From: Membranipora membranacea
Lineage: Eukaryota; Bryozoa; Gymnolaemata; Cheilostomatida; Membraniporidae
Reading direction: 5' to 3'
DNA: 60,000 bases
Assembly (NCBI GenBank): GCA_914767715.1
Contig: OU612075.1
Span: 15,626,001 to 15,686,000 of the forward strand
This document shows, piece by piece, positions 27,759 through 38,644 of the stretch. The notes below the pieces were generated by a model, which worked only from the letters and a program-made list of their open reading frames with translations, was not told the origin of the DNA and searched no databases. Positions within the stretch are counted from its first letter, which is position 1; every line of letters begins with the position of its first letter. The position numbers and the translations under genes are program-made.

Positions 27759-28780
27759 TATAAGTAGAAATTATAGCCAGTGGATAAGCTTTGAATATCA
27801 GTCAGTACTCAACCAGCTGTGTCCTAAATGAGTAATGTATAGCATTGCGTTAATGTTTGTGTTGTTTAAATAAATTAAGTTCATCAGTATATCAACTTCA
27901 GCCCACTGACATCTGGGTATTTATTGGGTTCTCGGATGAATTCTGGCCTATTAAAAATTGGAGAACGATAGAAATTTTATTTGCATTTTTACTTGTGCAA
28001 CAAGGTTTTGCCGTAAATTTTCAGCATGCGGCAAGAGATGACCTCTAGATTTCAATCAACAATTTGTCTAGGCAAAAATACAATTTTGGAAGAAGTTTGA
28101 ACAAGTATGCAGTAGTGGTGAGGCTAGCCAATGTGTTGGCTATGAGGGATGTTTGGGGAGATGATCAAAACCTGCCCAAAAATTAATTCCACTTATCAAA
28201 AGTTAGGCAATACGGAGGTCGAAAGTAGGCCTACTTTTCTGTAAGTACTATATGATCTTGCATTGGCTCTTCTTCTCCCAACCCATCAATCAGAGCCAAC
28301 ACATTGGCTATGGTGAGTCCTATGTAGAAGTAATGATCAGTGATTGTGGTGAGCCTCCTGCTGTTGAATAAAGTCTGAACCAAATTCGCCTGCAATTAGT
28401 GATTTTTCAGATCCAGGGTCGGAGTGTTGAAGGATGTGCAAATATCTACTCAGCAATACTATGAAATAATTCATTACTTTCAGGCCCCAAAGCATTAAAC
28501 CAATCAATATACCATGATGTGTTCTACACTGGGTTTGGCTGCTCCAAGGATTATTGGACAGATTGACATTGCTAAGAAGGAACCTTATTTTGGCAGTAGA
28601 GTAATATTATACAGTAGGCATGATGATGCAAGGAATCCTTTCATGATGTAAGGAAGATGCGATTTCCAATCCAAATCCAGGTAGGCTAGTTCTATTAGCT
28701 ATATACATATATAGTAAGCACAGCACAGGCCTTCTGTAGCTGGTGCAAGTTCAGTGTAGAGGCCTCTCATCTCTCGAGAA
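27759..28780. other. No gene recognised; AT-rich intergenic
   Basis: Upstream of COQ3, so the 27760-28000 part may hold its promoter. A 16-base motif, AGCCAATGTGTTGGCT at about 28128, reappears inverted near 28301, suggesting a decayed repeat. Open frames here are short and show no domain. Confidence 0.35.
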
Positions 28781-28789
28781 GTCTTCGTC

Positions 28790-28910
28790 CACTGGACTTG
28801 CACGACCACTGGACTGGTCTTGCACAACCACTTGACTTGCACGACCACTGAACTTGCGCGACCACTAGACCTGCACGGCCACTGGACTTGCAGCACCACT
28901 GGTCTTGCAC
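28790..28910. repeat. Imperfect minisatellite, unit about 20 bp
   Basis: About six diverged copies of a unit like CCACTGGACTTGCACGA follow each other (ccactggacttgcacgac, ccacttgacttgcacgac, ccactgaacttgcgcgac, ccactagacctgcacggc, ccactggacttgcagcac). The stretch is GC-richer than its surroundings. It gives a spurious open frame on the minus strand. Confidence 0.8.
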
Positions 28911-29028
28911 CAACTAGTGAACTACAAATAAGGCCTGTGAAGTACACAGGTTTTGGAGAGTAGGCCTGTGGTAGTAAGTAGGAAGGCATCTGAATTTTCA
29001 AGCATGCAATATATAATCTAGATGCATA

Positions 29029-29178
29029 GGAACCTGAGACTTACATGCCTTTCTTAACTCTGCCAATGTCCAGTGAGTATGGTGGGAGGTTGTTGATACT
29101 GGAATTGATCCAACCAATGATTTGATTGAAATTATAATTGGCCACTAGTAGTAACTAAGGCATGTAAGTCCCAGGTCC
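29029..29178. mobile_element. MITE-like short hairpin element
   Basis: The ends are inverted copies of each other: about 30 bases beginning GGAACCTGAGACTTACATGC on the left and, read on the other strand, GGACCTGGGACTTACATGC on the right. The enclosed 90 bp has no coding potential. Size and structure fit a miniature inverted-repeat element; superfamily and target duplication are not clear. Confidence 0.55.
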
Positions 29179-29879
29179 AGATGTTGTTGAATATGTTGCT
29201 GCCCATGATGATGAGCGCATTCACCTCCATCATATATTACTTTCAATGTTAGTTTACTTACATCTATTTGTATTTGTGCTGCACCATTGAGTTAACTTAC
29301 ATTATTTATATGCTCCTCAATTTTTTCTTTTTATCATATAATATGTACCAGGTTTTCTAGTTAAACAATAATACAGATATGTGGGGAGGTGATTTGTTCC
29401 CGGTAATTAATGCTTAACTGAGAGATCACAGTCTAAATGACCTTCAACCTAGTTACTTGATTTGATTCGCTAGTTCTATTTAGGCCTTCCCTCAATGCAC
29501 TGTTCAGTTGAAGTATGAGCTGATAACTCCTCAAATGACTCATCATTCTTTATTCAAAGATTATGCAGGGAGATTTATGATTGCAAGAAGATTCATTACA
29601 CAAACAGTGTCTAATTACATTTTATTATATTACATTGATATACTCTGGGAGGGATATCTTGGCTGGTACCCGGTTCAGTGGTGTAATAGTACAGTAATAA
29701 TAGTACAGCATACATTGTAATGTGACACGCAGATTAAATGGACTAGGTGAGTGAGAAAGGTTCCTAAATATAGCGGGCGGACACCATAATTGCAGAGATG
29801 TCAATGATCATTAATTATTCATTCTGAGTTGGAAAGTTAGACGTGATGAGCATTTTCGTTTGTGGCCTGCTCATTTCGA

Positions 29880-31146
29880 TTTGCAAATTGAGGTGAATTT
29901 TTCATTTAATTGCAACAACATTAAAGCCCTGGCTGATCCTACTGCCAATAATATAGAATGCGTAACAAACATGGGATACACCAGGAAAGCTTTCTCTGCG
30001 CAGTTATAGGAATTATATATTAATCTGGCTACTTGTAGCCTTCGTATTTCTCTGCAGCCACACAAATTGATCAGACTTTTTGATGACTTTAGTGAAAACC
30101 TTGTCAAAACAAAATTTGTCCAACTAGCAGAGGTGGATTTCTCAAAAGCTTTTGACAGACTCCACTGCTGATTTCCTGCAAGACCGACTTCAGACTGTAA
30201 GATATGGCCTCCCCCAGTCGTCAAGCTATATACCATGAATGGGTGGAACACCACAAGGCACTAAACTGGGCCCTATACTTTGGCTTATCTACTGTAATGA
30301 TCTCAAAGTCCCCAATTTTTCTCATGCCAAATATGATGATGACACGTCTTTTTATACAGCTGTATCTGATGTAAACAATTATAGTGCTATTTTACCAGCA
30401 ATCGCAGTCACACACCAATGGTCTGAGGAAAATTCAATGGTGCTGAATGCTAGCAATACTGTGATTATGAATGTATCACTATCTTCCCATGCTAATTTTT
30501 CTCATGCAGTAAATTTAAATGGAATCTCCTACTACCCCAACCCTATATAAAATTTTTAGGAATTTGTGTTGACCAAAAGCTGAGTTTTAACAAGCACATT
30601 GCTCACCTAGTCTCAAGCGTAAACTTAAATCAATCGAAAGCAGGTCTGGAGACTTTTTATATAACTAATATTAGATCAATTATATGCTATGCTATGCCAG
30701 CGTTTTACACCTTTCTCTCTGATGGAAGCAATGCTAGACTTGAGTGAATAAAGAGATCAGCCTTTAGAGTTATCCTCACTGAAATTGAGTATGAGGAGCA
30801 ATGTATAGCTTTACAATTACCTCAGCTAAATGGTTTTATTTTCTCTCTCTGTTGTAAACATTTTAGTACCATTTTAGATGATGAGTGCCACCCGTTACAT
30901 CACAGGATTGGTTTTAACCAAACCCCAAGGATATCCTCTTAAAATGCTTACAGATTCAGACCAAAACGCTGCCGAACAAACAAACGACTGTCTAGCTTTT
31001 TCACCTATTTTATGACTTTTCATAACAACAGCTTTATGTATAAGACCTAAACTGAGAGCTATCACCAGCATACGATTTCTATCATCTCTGTCATGATAGT
31101 GTATGTTTCATAAAAATACAATACAAATACAATACAAATACAATAG
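29880..31146 (+). mobile_element. Decayed non-LTR retrotransposon (RT domain and 3' end)
   Basis: Frameshifted reverse-transcriptase pieces read in order on plus: FSKAFDRL near 30130; GTPQGTKLGPILW at 30243 with a KYDDDTSF catalytic box (usually ADD); FLGICVDQKLSFNKHI near 30560; and a C-terminal 'RSAFRVIL' stretch near 30760. Several stops break it. The 3' end is marked by short tandem repeats of an AATAC-type unit at 31111-31145. It is the 3' half of a LINE; clade not assigned. The tail differs from that of the other LINE family here. Confidence 0.8.
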
Positions 31147-32053
31147 ATCAATGTTAGGCTTTGGTATGTTTTCTATGAAATGTATATGTGGACACCATGT
31201 TTGGAAGACCATACTTGACTATTGATTATGCTGATTTTCCCCTAGTTGTTTATCAATACAGAAGTTACGATTTGATGGAAGATGATTTATTAAACTCTAT
31301 GGTAAACAATTTTGCATAAACTTTACTTAGAAATAAAATAGTGTATCAAGGTCTATCTCAGTGGTAACCTTTTTCTTCATGACATGTTACAGTAAAGGTA
31401 ATCAGCTGGTTTTAGTATTATGAGTTTACAATTTATTGACATTGGAGTAAATCTGAAAAAAATAGGCAAAGATATATTATTGTTTGGCTCTAGCTCTTCT
31501 CAGAATGTTCAACATTCGAGAAGAGTCGAGGAAGGTATGATTGTAACTGATAGGGAAAAGTATTATCAAATCAAATATTATGTAACAGTGGATACTATCA
31601 ACATTTATCTGTGTCTGTAGCCCATCAACCAAACTTATTGTCTTCTAAGAGCTCTTTTCACATTATCTCCGGCGATTCTTTGAGGCCACATGTTATCTGA
31701 TAAAACAAGAAATGATAACACTGTAATTGATAAATCTCATCTATGATGGCGACAGAAAACGGTCGTAACAAATTTGTGAAAGATAGGAGGATATGGATAA
31801 AATATGTATATATATAAAGCATACTAATCTATCAACTAAAGGCTATTCCCATCTGTTTTGAGAACCAGTGGTGCCATCTAAACACGTAGACAGCATCTCT
31901 CCTGGTATTTGTTTGGCTGACGGTCTATTCATTATGATGTAGCTGGGGGCTAATGTTGGCAGCTGTAAGGGCATTGACAGAAGCTGATGCCAATTCTGAT
32001 CAAGTGGGTACCAGCATATATCATACTCCCTAAATACAGGAACCATTTATGTG
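31147..32053. other. Intergenic, nothing firmly supported
   Basis: Contains two short open frames of interest only as fragments: a plus-strand frame at 31420 opening MSLQFIDIGVNL, and a minus-strand frame at 31843-32046 that cannot be spliced in phase to the neighbouring small secreted gene. No complete gene seen. Confidence 0.35.
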
Positions 32054-33162
32054 TCATTCCTGTCGGCTTGATGATGAGGGAGTAGAAAATAGAGCAGCTG
32101 AAATAGACATACCATCATTAACCATAATGGCTGGTTTGAGCTGACAGTAACCATAGCCTGGCTTTGGTGCGGGATCGACCTTCATACACATGGCTATAAC
32201 TGGTCCTCGCTCCATTATAGAATACTCCATATCAGCCATACCTGTAACATGATTATAGGTAAAGGTATAATATTCAATGGTCATAATCTTCATTTTAGAT
32301 ATTACTGACATCAAGAGAGGTCTATTTATAGAGTTGCTCTCCCTCCAACTGAGCCTTACCTATTAGAGCAATCTAAGATATTGGAATAGTGGTTTAAAGT
32401 TTATCTTTTAGGTATCGGTATAATATATAACATCATGGGATTGAAGTTTTTGGGACTATTTGCTCTCAAAACATTGTCAGATGGGATCAAACAGAAACTG
32501 CAATCGGGTATGTGAAAATAAATGTTCCCTCTCCTATTCTTAATGTTAAGGGATACAAGATGGAAAAAAAGATGTTAGTTGTTGATTTACCATAGAAAGC
32601 ACAGTCATCGTCTTTATTGCATGGGACATTTGGTTTACACTGTCCGTTCACACACATGACAAATTCACCTTTACCGTAGCCATCACAGTCAAGGTATGAC
32701 GTACACTGAAATAACAACAGAAAAGACATGAAACTATTGAAACATATCTGCATTTAGAAAGATCCAATCAATGTGGTAGATAGCTTTTAGGTACTGAGAA
32801 TTATTTTTCCTTGTTATAGCAGAAAGTGTTGGGTATATCACAGACAACAAATAGTTAGAATAAAAGATCAGCTTCCATTTTATTAGGGATAGCGACTCTT
32901 AAAATTTCATAGGTATTCAATAGATGCTCAATGGTGTATGTAAATTGTTCAAGCTTACTTTGACTCGATGCTTGTCTTATATAAACAACAATAAAAATCC
33001 CTGCATGTCAGTGACATCACTTGTCAGCTGGCATTCAAAAATAGGGAATTATTAGAATATAATTCTTTGATAAACTAAGAATAGACACATCATAATAATA
33101 CTCACACCATCATCAGCCAGAGCAAAGGCCACCAAGGCACAAGCCACAAGTACAAGCTTCAT
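32054..33162 (-). CDS. Small secreted cysteine-containing protein, family not recognised
   Basis: A three-exon model joins in frame: 33106-33162, 32591-32705, 32054-32241, giving 119 aa ending at TGA 32054-32056. Exon 1 is a clean signal peptide (MKLVLVACALVAFALADDG). The mature part has eight cysteines. Exon 2 holds six, in the order C-x5-C-x10-C-x4-C-x5-C-x5-C with acidic NKDDDC and VNGQCKPN, the look of a disulphide-rich knot. Exon 3 is Met- and Pro-rich with two more cysteines. An alternative donor at 32112 would give a different, shorter tail. The ATG sits well and splice sites are good, but I know no family for it. It is not related in sequence to the EMI-like cluster to its right. Confidence 0.6.
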
Positions 33163-34084
33163 GGTAGAATAGAGGCTTCCTTACAGAGAGATTATAACGA
33201 GTGTTAACTTTGTGTGAGGTCTGAGAGCACTATGAGAACCACCCATCATGTTCCTAGTATTTGTACTTTATACACAATATTGTCTGACGCTGGCAGAGAT
33301 AAGGGTGGTGTGAAGTAACAGACTTGTAATACTGTCTGTAGCATCATGTAGGCTCACTTTATCAGCTGTAAGCATGACAAATTTGGCTCACCTATAATTT
33401 GCATTGCCAATTATGTGTCTGTTATGATGCAAACATGTTACAATCTTGATAATCTGATAACTTTATCATATGTGTTGGCTTATGCCAGCTATTTTCGGAC
33501 TTCCCCATTCTTTCTACTGTAAAACTTGGTAAGATGTCATGCTGACGCAACCATAGTTGTGATCAAAAGATATAAATATAATAGTAAATAGTCTCATCAT
33601 GGCATTTTAGGCGCATGTTACAACTTATTTGATAGCCTTGCATGACTAACTGCAAATTATCCTGCTAACCTTGCTGATATTATGTGATATTTCTGCTCAT
33701 AATTTTTCAAACAATAACACATTTTTTGTAAGTAGTAACTGTCTTCTTGGCATGGTCATCTATGCAGTTACTGTTGGGAGTGTTTTTAGTTTAGTTTGGA
33801 ACAGTTTAGACTGCACATATTCTGTGTGATATATATCCCAGCCCCTTAATATAAGTATAGAAAACATGTGTATCAGACAAAATACACAAATCCCGATTGG
33901 ATGATACTGTTACTGATATGACACAACTAATCTTTTTCAATTTCTCCTATTATACGACAGACTACATGGGAGATAGTAAAATGATACATGACTACAAATA
34001 CACAGCTGGTAGCCTCTTTCTTCAGGCGATGATGGACTGGTTTGCTATTCTACAGTAAGACAAAGGAATTTTCTAGACTTCAGC
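33163..34084. other. Upstream region of the small secreted gene; no other gene seen
   Basis: Immediately upstream on minus (33260-33290) is an AT-rich stretch that may carry the core promoter. Beyond it the sequence is AT-rich with no supported coding or RNA signal. Confidence 0.35.
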
Positions 34085-34765
34085 TGTTTACTCTCTGCAG
34101 TAGACTTTGGAACAAAACCAACAAGATCTTATCGTGATATTATACTGTGTGCATTCTTCCAAGTTCGCAGAATCAGATAATTTGCTTCCTTATCTGATAA
34201 CTTATCTCTACATCAGCTTACACTATGATTGGGGGATTCCCTATACTTTCCATCATCATAATAAGATCAGTGTACAAATAATGAGTCGGTACCTGGGGCA
34301 GCCCGATGTTAAACCCACTACAGGTTTAGGTAGATGCACCCTATTTACACCCATTCAACTTCACCATGTTACACATCAAGAACAAATTGTCATCAACGGT
34401 ATTATCAACAGTTTCAATGATGCCAAGAATTTAGGGCTTGACGTAGGTGACCTTGATACTATTGTTAAACAGAGAACTAAATCCATTATCATGTGCTGTT
34501 TTTCTGATGAAGATCATTATATACATGATTTTCTTGAACATTGCCCTTCTGGCCGTCTTAGACATGTTACATATCGCAGCTCATGGGGCAAATACTGTTT
34601 TCTGAGACAAATGTGCATCACACTTAATGAGATTCTTTTTAAAACAACCAAAGTTCCATACACTAGTAGCAAGCTCTGATTATGACAAAGTATATGCATC
34701 TTGCATCCTTTTTTTCGCAACATTTAATGTTTGTGATGGCTAATAAATCGATCAAAAAAACAGTA
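34085..34765 (+). mobile_element. LINE 3' fragment, family with GQPDV / HDFLEHCPSG tail
   Basis: An unbroken frame of 190 codons (34107-34679) contains LGQPDVKPTTGLGRC and ends with SDEDHYIHDFLEHCPSG followed by SWGKYCFLRQMCITLNEILF. The last segment has the look of a non-LTR retrotransposon C-terminus. It is echoed at 50926-51144, and its 5' half is repeated at 38290-38545 at about 90 percent identity. The 3' flank (TTCGCAACATTTAATG) is also shared with the copy at 51.2 kb, so this is a dispersed element, not a host gene. Confidence 0.65.
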
Positions 34766-35084
34766 TATGCAGCAAAAATTACAAGGTAATCTGATGGCAG
34801 CTCAGCAAGCTGATGACATGTGTGATCTGGTTAAGATCATTGTTATAAACAGCCACATCATATATAAATGTGCAAAAATTTCAGTTGTGGTAACTTTTTC
34901 CGAAGTGCTTCATGTTGCACCATGTCATTTTGTGTCAAGATTACAAAGTATTTCTGGCGTGCTACTGCATGCGCTATCCATTGTTGCTGCTTTTTTTGTT
35001 TTTGTTTTGTTTCTGCAACAATTTATTGTATTTATAATCGATGGACTAAAATAGTTTTTAATGAAAAAAAATAACGCAGCGTGA

Positions 35085-36480
35085 TGGTCAGATTAGTCCA
35101 GGACTAGTGTGGCGACCATCCGATTATCGGGAAAACAAAGGCTAATGTCCCCAGGGCGAGCCCAAACACACAGCCTACTTGGCAAGAGGTGAACCACATC
35201 CTCACAGCGAGGGCGCCGACCTCCCACGCAAAGCCGGAGCCGGAGCCGCCCCCTCCCCAGTAGGTGTGAATTCCTCAGGTTAACACCTGTGGTTAACAGT
35301 GACCTCTCCCCTTTACAGTTGTTGGCTCTCTTAGGGGCAAATTTTTCCTTTGAACTAGTGGTTGTAATGGCAGGGGTTTGGATTTCTAACTCCCCAGTAT
35401 TATTAAAAAGTAAAAAATAGCAGTATTTAAAAGGTATTTCAATGTGCATAATTTGATACTCAGAAAAGAAAGAGGTCACATGGCCACGTGGGCGGATTTT
35501 GAGTATGAAACGAAGAGCTGATTTTTGCAGTAAATAGATGTGATTGAGATGAAAATTTGCGGCATGACCATAAAAACTCAAAACCATAAATTAAATGTGG
35601 ATAAAAGAATGTGTAATACAAATTGATCATAGTAGGAATATCGAGATATGGTCATACACTACGCATTAAAAATAGGATGTAGTTCCATTTCCGACAAACT
35701 TTTAAAATTTGTGTTTTAAAAATAATGCTCCCATCAAGGTGAATGCCGAAAGTTTTGGTGCTATTTTGTGTCTCTAAAACCTGATTACCAAGTTTAATTT
35801 GGTACTGTTTAGGATCTAAAATTTGTTTATTTTGGGATTAAAAAATTACCTGAAATGTTTTTGTATAGTTAAAAATCAGTTTATTACTCAAGCACCATTA
35901 TTCAATTTTATGAACATTTCGGGATCATTGGAAAATATATTTGTGTCGTTGGCAAAGAGAATATATTTAAACATTGGCGCGGGTATAACAAAATCATTGA
36001 AATAATATCAAAAATAAAATTGGACCTAATACAGATCCAAGAAGAACTCCTATATCGACCTTTTTCATTGTACTAGAATGATCATTGAATTTGGCAAGTT
36101 GTTTTCTGTTTTCTAAATAAGATTTCAACAAGTCACATGCATCATTTGTAAAATTATAACAAAGCAATTTTTTGAATAAAATAACATGGTTGATGGTATC
36201 GAAAGCCTTGCTGAAGTCTAAAAACATTCCTTACGTAGTTTTACTGTTATCAAAACTGTTGTACAGGTGTTCCATTAGTCTAGATATAGCAGAGGTTGTG
36301 TTCCACTTTTCACGGAATCCGAACTGGCTGTCAATTAAAATATTAGAATTTTCCGAATCAAAACGTAGTTGAATAGCTAATACTTTTTCCGCAATTTTGG
36401 ATATTGCAGTTAATATTGATATCGGCCAATAGTTGTTACAGTAAAATTCATCACCTCTGTATTAATATAAATGGTTACTT
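35085..36480 (-). mobile_element. Decayed non-LTR retrotransposon, minus strand
   Basis: Read on minus, RT-domain motifs occur in order: DSQFGFREKWNTTSAI (about 36330), FLDFSKAFDTINHVILFKKL (about 36220), GVLLGSVLGPILFL (about 36020), and ILFANDTNIFSNDP (about 35920), where the catalytic ADD has become AND. A C-terminal YLLQKSALRFILKI follows near 35520. Internal stops and the altered catalytic residue show it is dead. It belongs to a different LINE family from the 30-kb copy. Confidence 0.85.
35130..35290. repeat. GC-rich insert at the 3' end of the minus-strand LINE
   Basis: About 150 bp are far GC-richer than anything else in the window (runs such as GAGGGCGCCGACCTCCCACG and CGGAGCCGGAGCCGCC). 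It interrupts or abuts the LINE 3' region. No RNA fold or coding signal recognised; possibly a SINE or a foreign insertion. Confidence 0.4.
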
Positions 36481-36599
36481 TTGATCGTATTGCGCCTATG
36501 TTGACTTCACTTGTTCAGGTGCTGAAAGCCCCACTCTAACTATAGAAGACATTTCTGACTAACTTCATGTTGGTTAAAATTGCAAGGGTTAGTCGCTTA

Positions 36600-36810
36600 C
36601 CACATCGTGGCGGTGAAATAGTGTGTGCCTTTAGGGCGAGGCTGCAATGATAATTTTGCTCTCAGTGTGTAGGCAGGTCGGAGCACACCTGGGGGTCCAA
36701 CAACTCCCAGTAGTCAGTGGACTGCAGTGGGATGCGAACCCACGACCTTCAACACTTGCATGCTGAAGCACCGGCGCTCTAACCACTGAGCCAACTCCTA
36801 CTCCTAAATT
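36600..36810 (-). repeat. tRNA-like SINE
   Basis: On minus the sequence GTTGGCTCAGTGGTTAGAGC is a good pol III A box, and GGTCGTGGGTTCGCATCCC about 45 bases on is a good B box. The anticodon and variable regions are long, and the acceptor ends do not pair well. This fits a tRNA-derived SINE, not a working tRNA. The adjoining sequence to about 36600 is probably its body. Confidence 0.6.
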
Positions 36811-37065
36811 CTATAAATCAATACCTGAGGCGAATAGAACTTGGGCCAGATCATACCAAGGTTCATTATTTGCGGAATATTTTACTCTGACTAAGGACTG
36901 CTAAGGGCAAAAGCTACTGCAAAGAACCACCTTTGAAACCTTGTTCACAACAGTCGGGCAGTATTGCAGAAATACATTTTACAAACCTATTTAACAATTT
37001 AACAGAATGGTGAAAGGTTAGTGCCTGTCATTTAGAATATGCCTTGATATACGAAGCAAAATCTA

Positions 37066-37137
37066 CTCCCAGACAGGGAATCGAACCCCGGCCACAACGG
37101 TGAAAGCGTCGGATCCTAACCACTAGACCACCTGGGA
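37066..37137 (-). tRNA. tRNA-Glu(TTC)-like unit inside SINE copy A
   Basis: A complete cloverleaf of 72 nt without CCA, seven acceptor pairs including one G-T, and intact A and B boxes. Its repeated flanks mark it as SINE-derived; whether it makes usable tRNA is unknown. Confidence 0.55.
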
Positions 37138-37227
37138 CTGAGATGGCCTACAGAGGTTGCAGGAGAATGCGATTCCTCAATGATTGGCTGCATAGCCGAG
37201 AGTAATTGCAGGATTTTCTCTTCTAGA

Positions 37228-38132
37228 GTCTAGACCAGCTGTGGGCAACCTGCGGCCTTTTTGCCAGTGCGGCCTAATGGGTAATATTTTGCGGCCTAAT
37301 TGTGGCCTTATGCCTGTAAAACTTTTTATACATTAATTTTGATTCCCTTTTTTTTATGTGGAGAACCAAGTATGCATAGCGCTCTGTAAGCTCAAAATAT
37401 TTCTAAATAGTGGCCATTCTGTATTATGCATGTAGCTAAGCTTCCCAGCCACTCTTACTACTTTATCAAGTTGTTGTCCTTTCGAAATAACACAATACAG
37501 TGACCTTTGGATGTTAAAATAACAAGTTTCTCTAACATTATAGTAATTTTTTTTTTTGCAAAACAGTCTCTGTGGACAAAAATTCCCCTTGTGACAAGTG
37601 CTCCTGCATTATGGCTGAAATTTTCCATATTGAATTCTTCATTTCACAATCATTTGCGAAAATTTCCCTCCTTTGAGAGAGGGCGGGAGCTGTGAGGTGA
37701 AAACTTTGGCAGGACACGAAAAAGATTTTAAAAATTTTTTTTCGCTCCGCGAAAATACTTCTTTCTCCATCAAAACAGTCCTGATGAATTTTATTTAAAC
37801 TTTAACCCTGAGAGGGCACTACAGTACCCCTCCTCTTTGTCTTACACATGAAACATGGGGATACAGACATGTACACAATCAAATCATGAGGTAAAATGAC
37901 ATCACAAAACTCAAGAAGATTAGATAAACCAGTATTTCTGCTGAGTTGATGGTTTTTGCAACATACTGCAGTTTTAGACATAAATCTGTTTTAGTTTTTA
38001 CACAAGTGGAAATGCCAGAATTGCTACTCCAATTCCAATTTTATCCCTGCAAAATATGTTGCGGCCTTTTGAGTTGATCTGGCGTAAAATGTGGCCTTTT
38101 TCAAGAAAAGGTTGCCCACCCATGGTCTAAAC
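37228..38132. mobile_element. Non-autonomous hAT element with 8-bp target duplication
   Basis: The element spans 37236-38124 (889 bp). Ends are CAGCTGTGGGCAACCTGCGG on the left and, on the other strand, CATGGGTGGGCAACCTTTTC on the right, a classic hAT terminal repeat (CA.. with GTGGGCAACCT). It is flanked by GTCTAGAC and GTCTAAAC, an 8-bp target duplication with one change. Sub-terminal GCGGCC motifs recur at both ends. No transposase frame remains. Copy B of the host repeat at 38.9 kb provides an uninterrupted comparison. Confidence 0.88.
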
Positions 38133-38269
38133 TATTAAAGCTGCAGATATACGATACGTTTTTTCTACATAATGACTGCATATTTTACATGCAGCTTTTT
38201 CCTCAAACAACTTAAATATGGCGATGATTAATTTGTAGATTTGTATTCCTATCCTAAAGAACGACAAAG

Positions 38270-38545
38270 ACATGTTACAAAATTCAGTTGTTTACCTTCT
38301 TCAAGACTTTGGTACAAATCCAACAAGATAGATCATGATACATTATATTGCATTATATTGTGTTCATTCTTCCAAGTTAGCGGAATCAGATAATTTGCTT
38401 CCTTATCTGATATATTATCTCTACATCAGCTTACACTGTGATTGGGGGATTCCCTATACTTTCCATCATCATTTTAATAACGATGTACTTATGATGAGCC
38501 AGTGTCTTGGGCAGCCAGATGTTAAAGCCAATACATGTAGATAAA
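38270..38545 (+). mobile_element. LINE fragment, second copy of the 34.1-kb family
   Basis: About 250 bp match 34085-34310 at roughly 90 percent, including codons for SDNLLPYL, YISLH, DWGIPYTFHHH and LGQPDVK. It breaks off after LGQPDVKAN, where unrelated sequence begins. Confidence 0.75.
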
Positions 38546-38644
38546 TTTTGAAATTTTGAATTTGTGAAAAATTGACATTGATGGTATACTTTAAAATATA
38601 ACAAGGTGGTCTGATCAACATGATAGGTAGGGTCAGTGGTTGCC

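Larger units (their letters stand above)
36917..38200 (-). repeat. tRNA-Glu-containing repeat, copy A (split by hAT element)
   Basis: Minus-strand positions 37137 to 37066 fold as a full 72-nt tRNA-Glu: acceptor TCCCAGG/TCTGGGA, anticodon stem CGACG/CGTTG around CTTTCAC (anticodon TTC), and T arm CGGGG-TTCGATT-CCCCG. Sequence on both sides is shared with copies B, C and D, so the tRNA lies inside a larger repeat of about 350 bp. A hAT element interrupts it from 37228. Confidence 0.8.

Noticed and set aside
28128-28316. Inverted AGCCAATGTGTTGGCT pair as a regulatory palindrome
   Set aside because: Too short and self-palindromic; probably a chance or decayed repeat match.
28699-29001. 100-codon minus-strand frame with V-V-V-Q-V repeats
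   Set aside because: Produced by the minisatellite at 28790-28910.
31843-32046. Minus-strand frame with DICWYPLDQNWHQL as a fourth exon of the small secreted gene
   Set aside because: The available donor and acceptor pair puts this stretch out of frame; exon 3 reads to its own stop.
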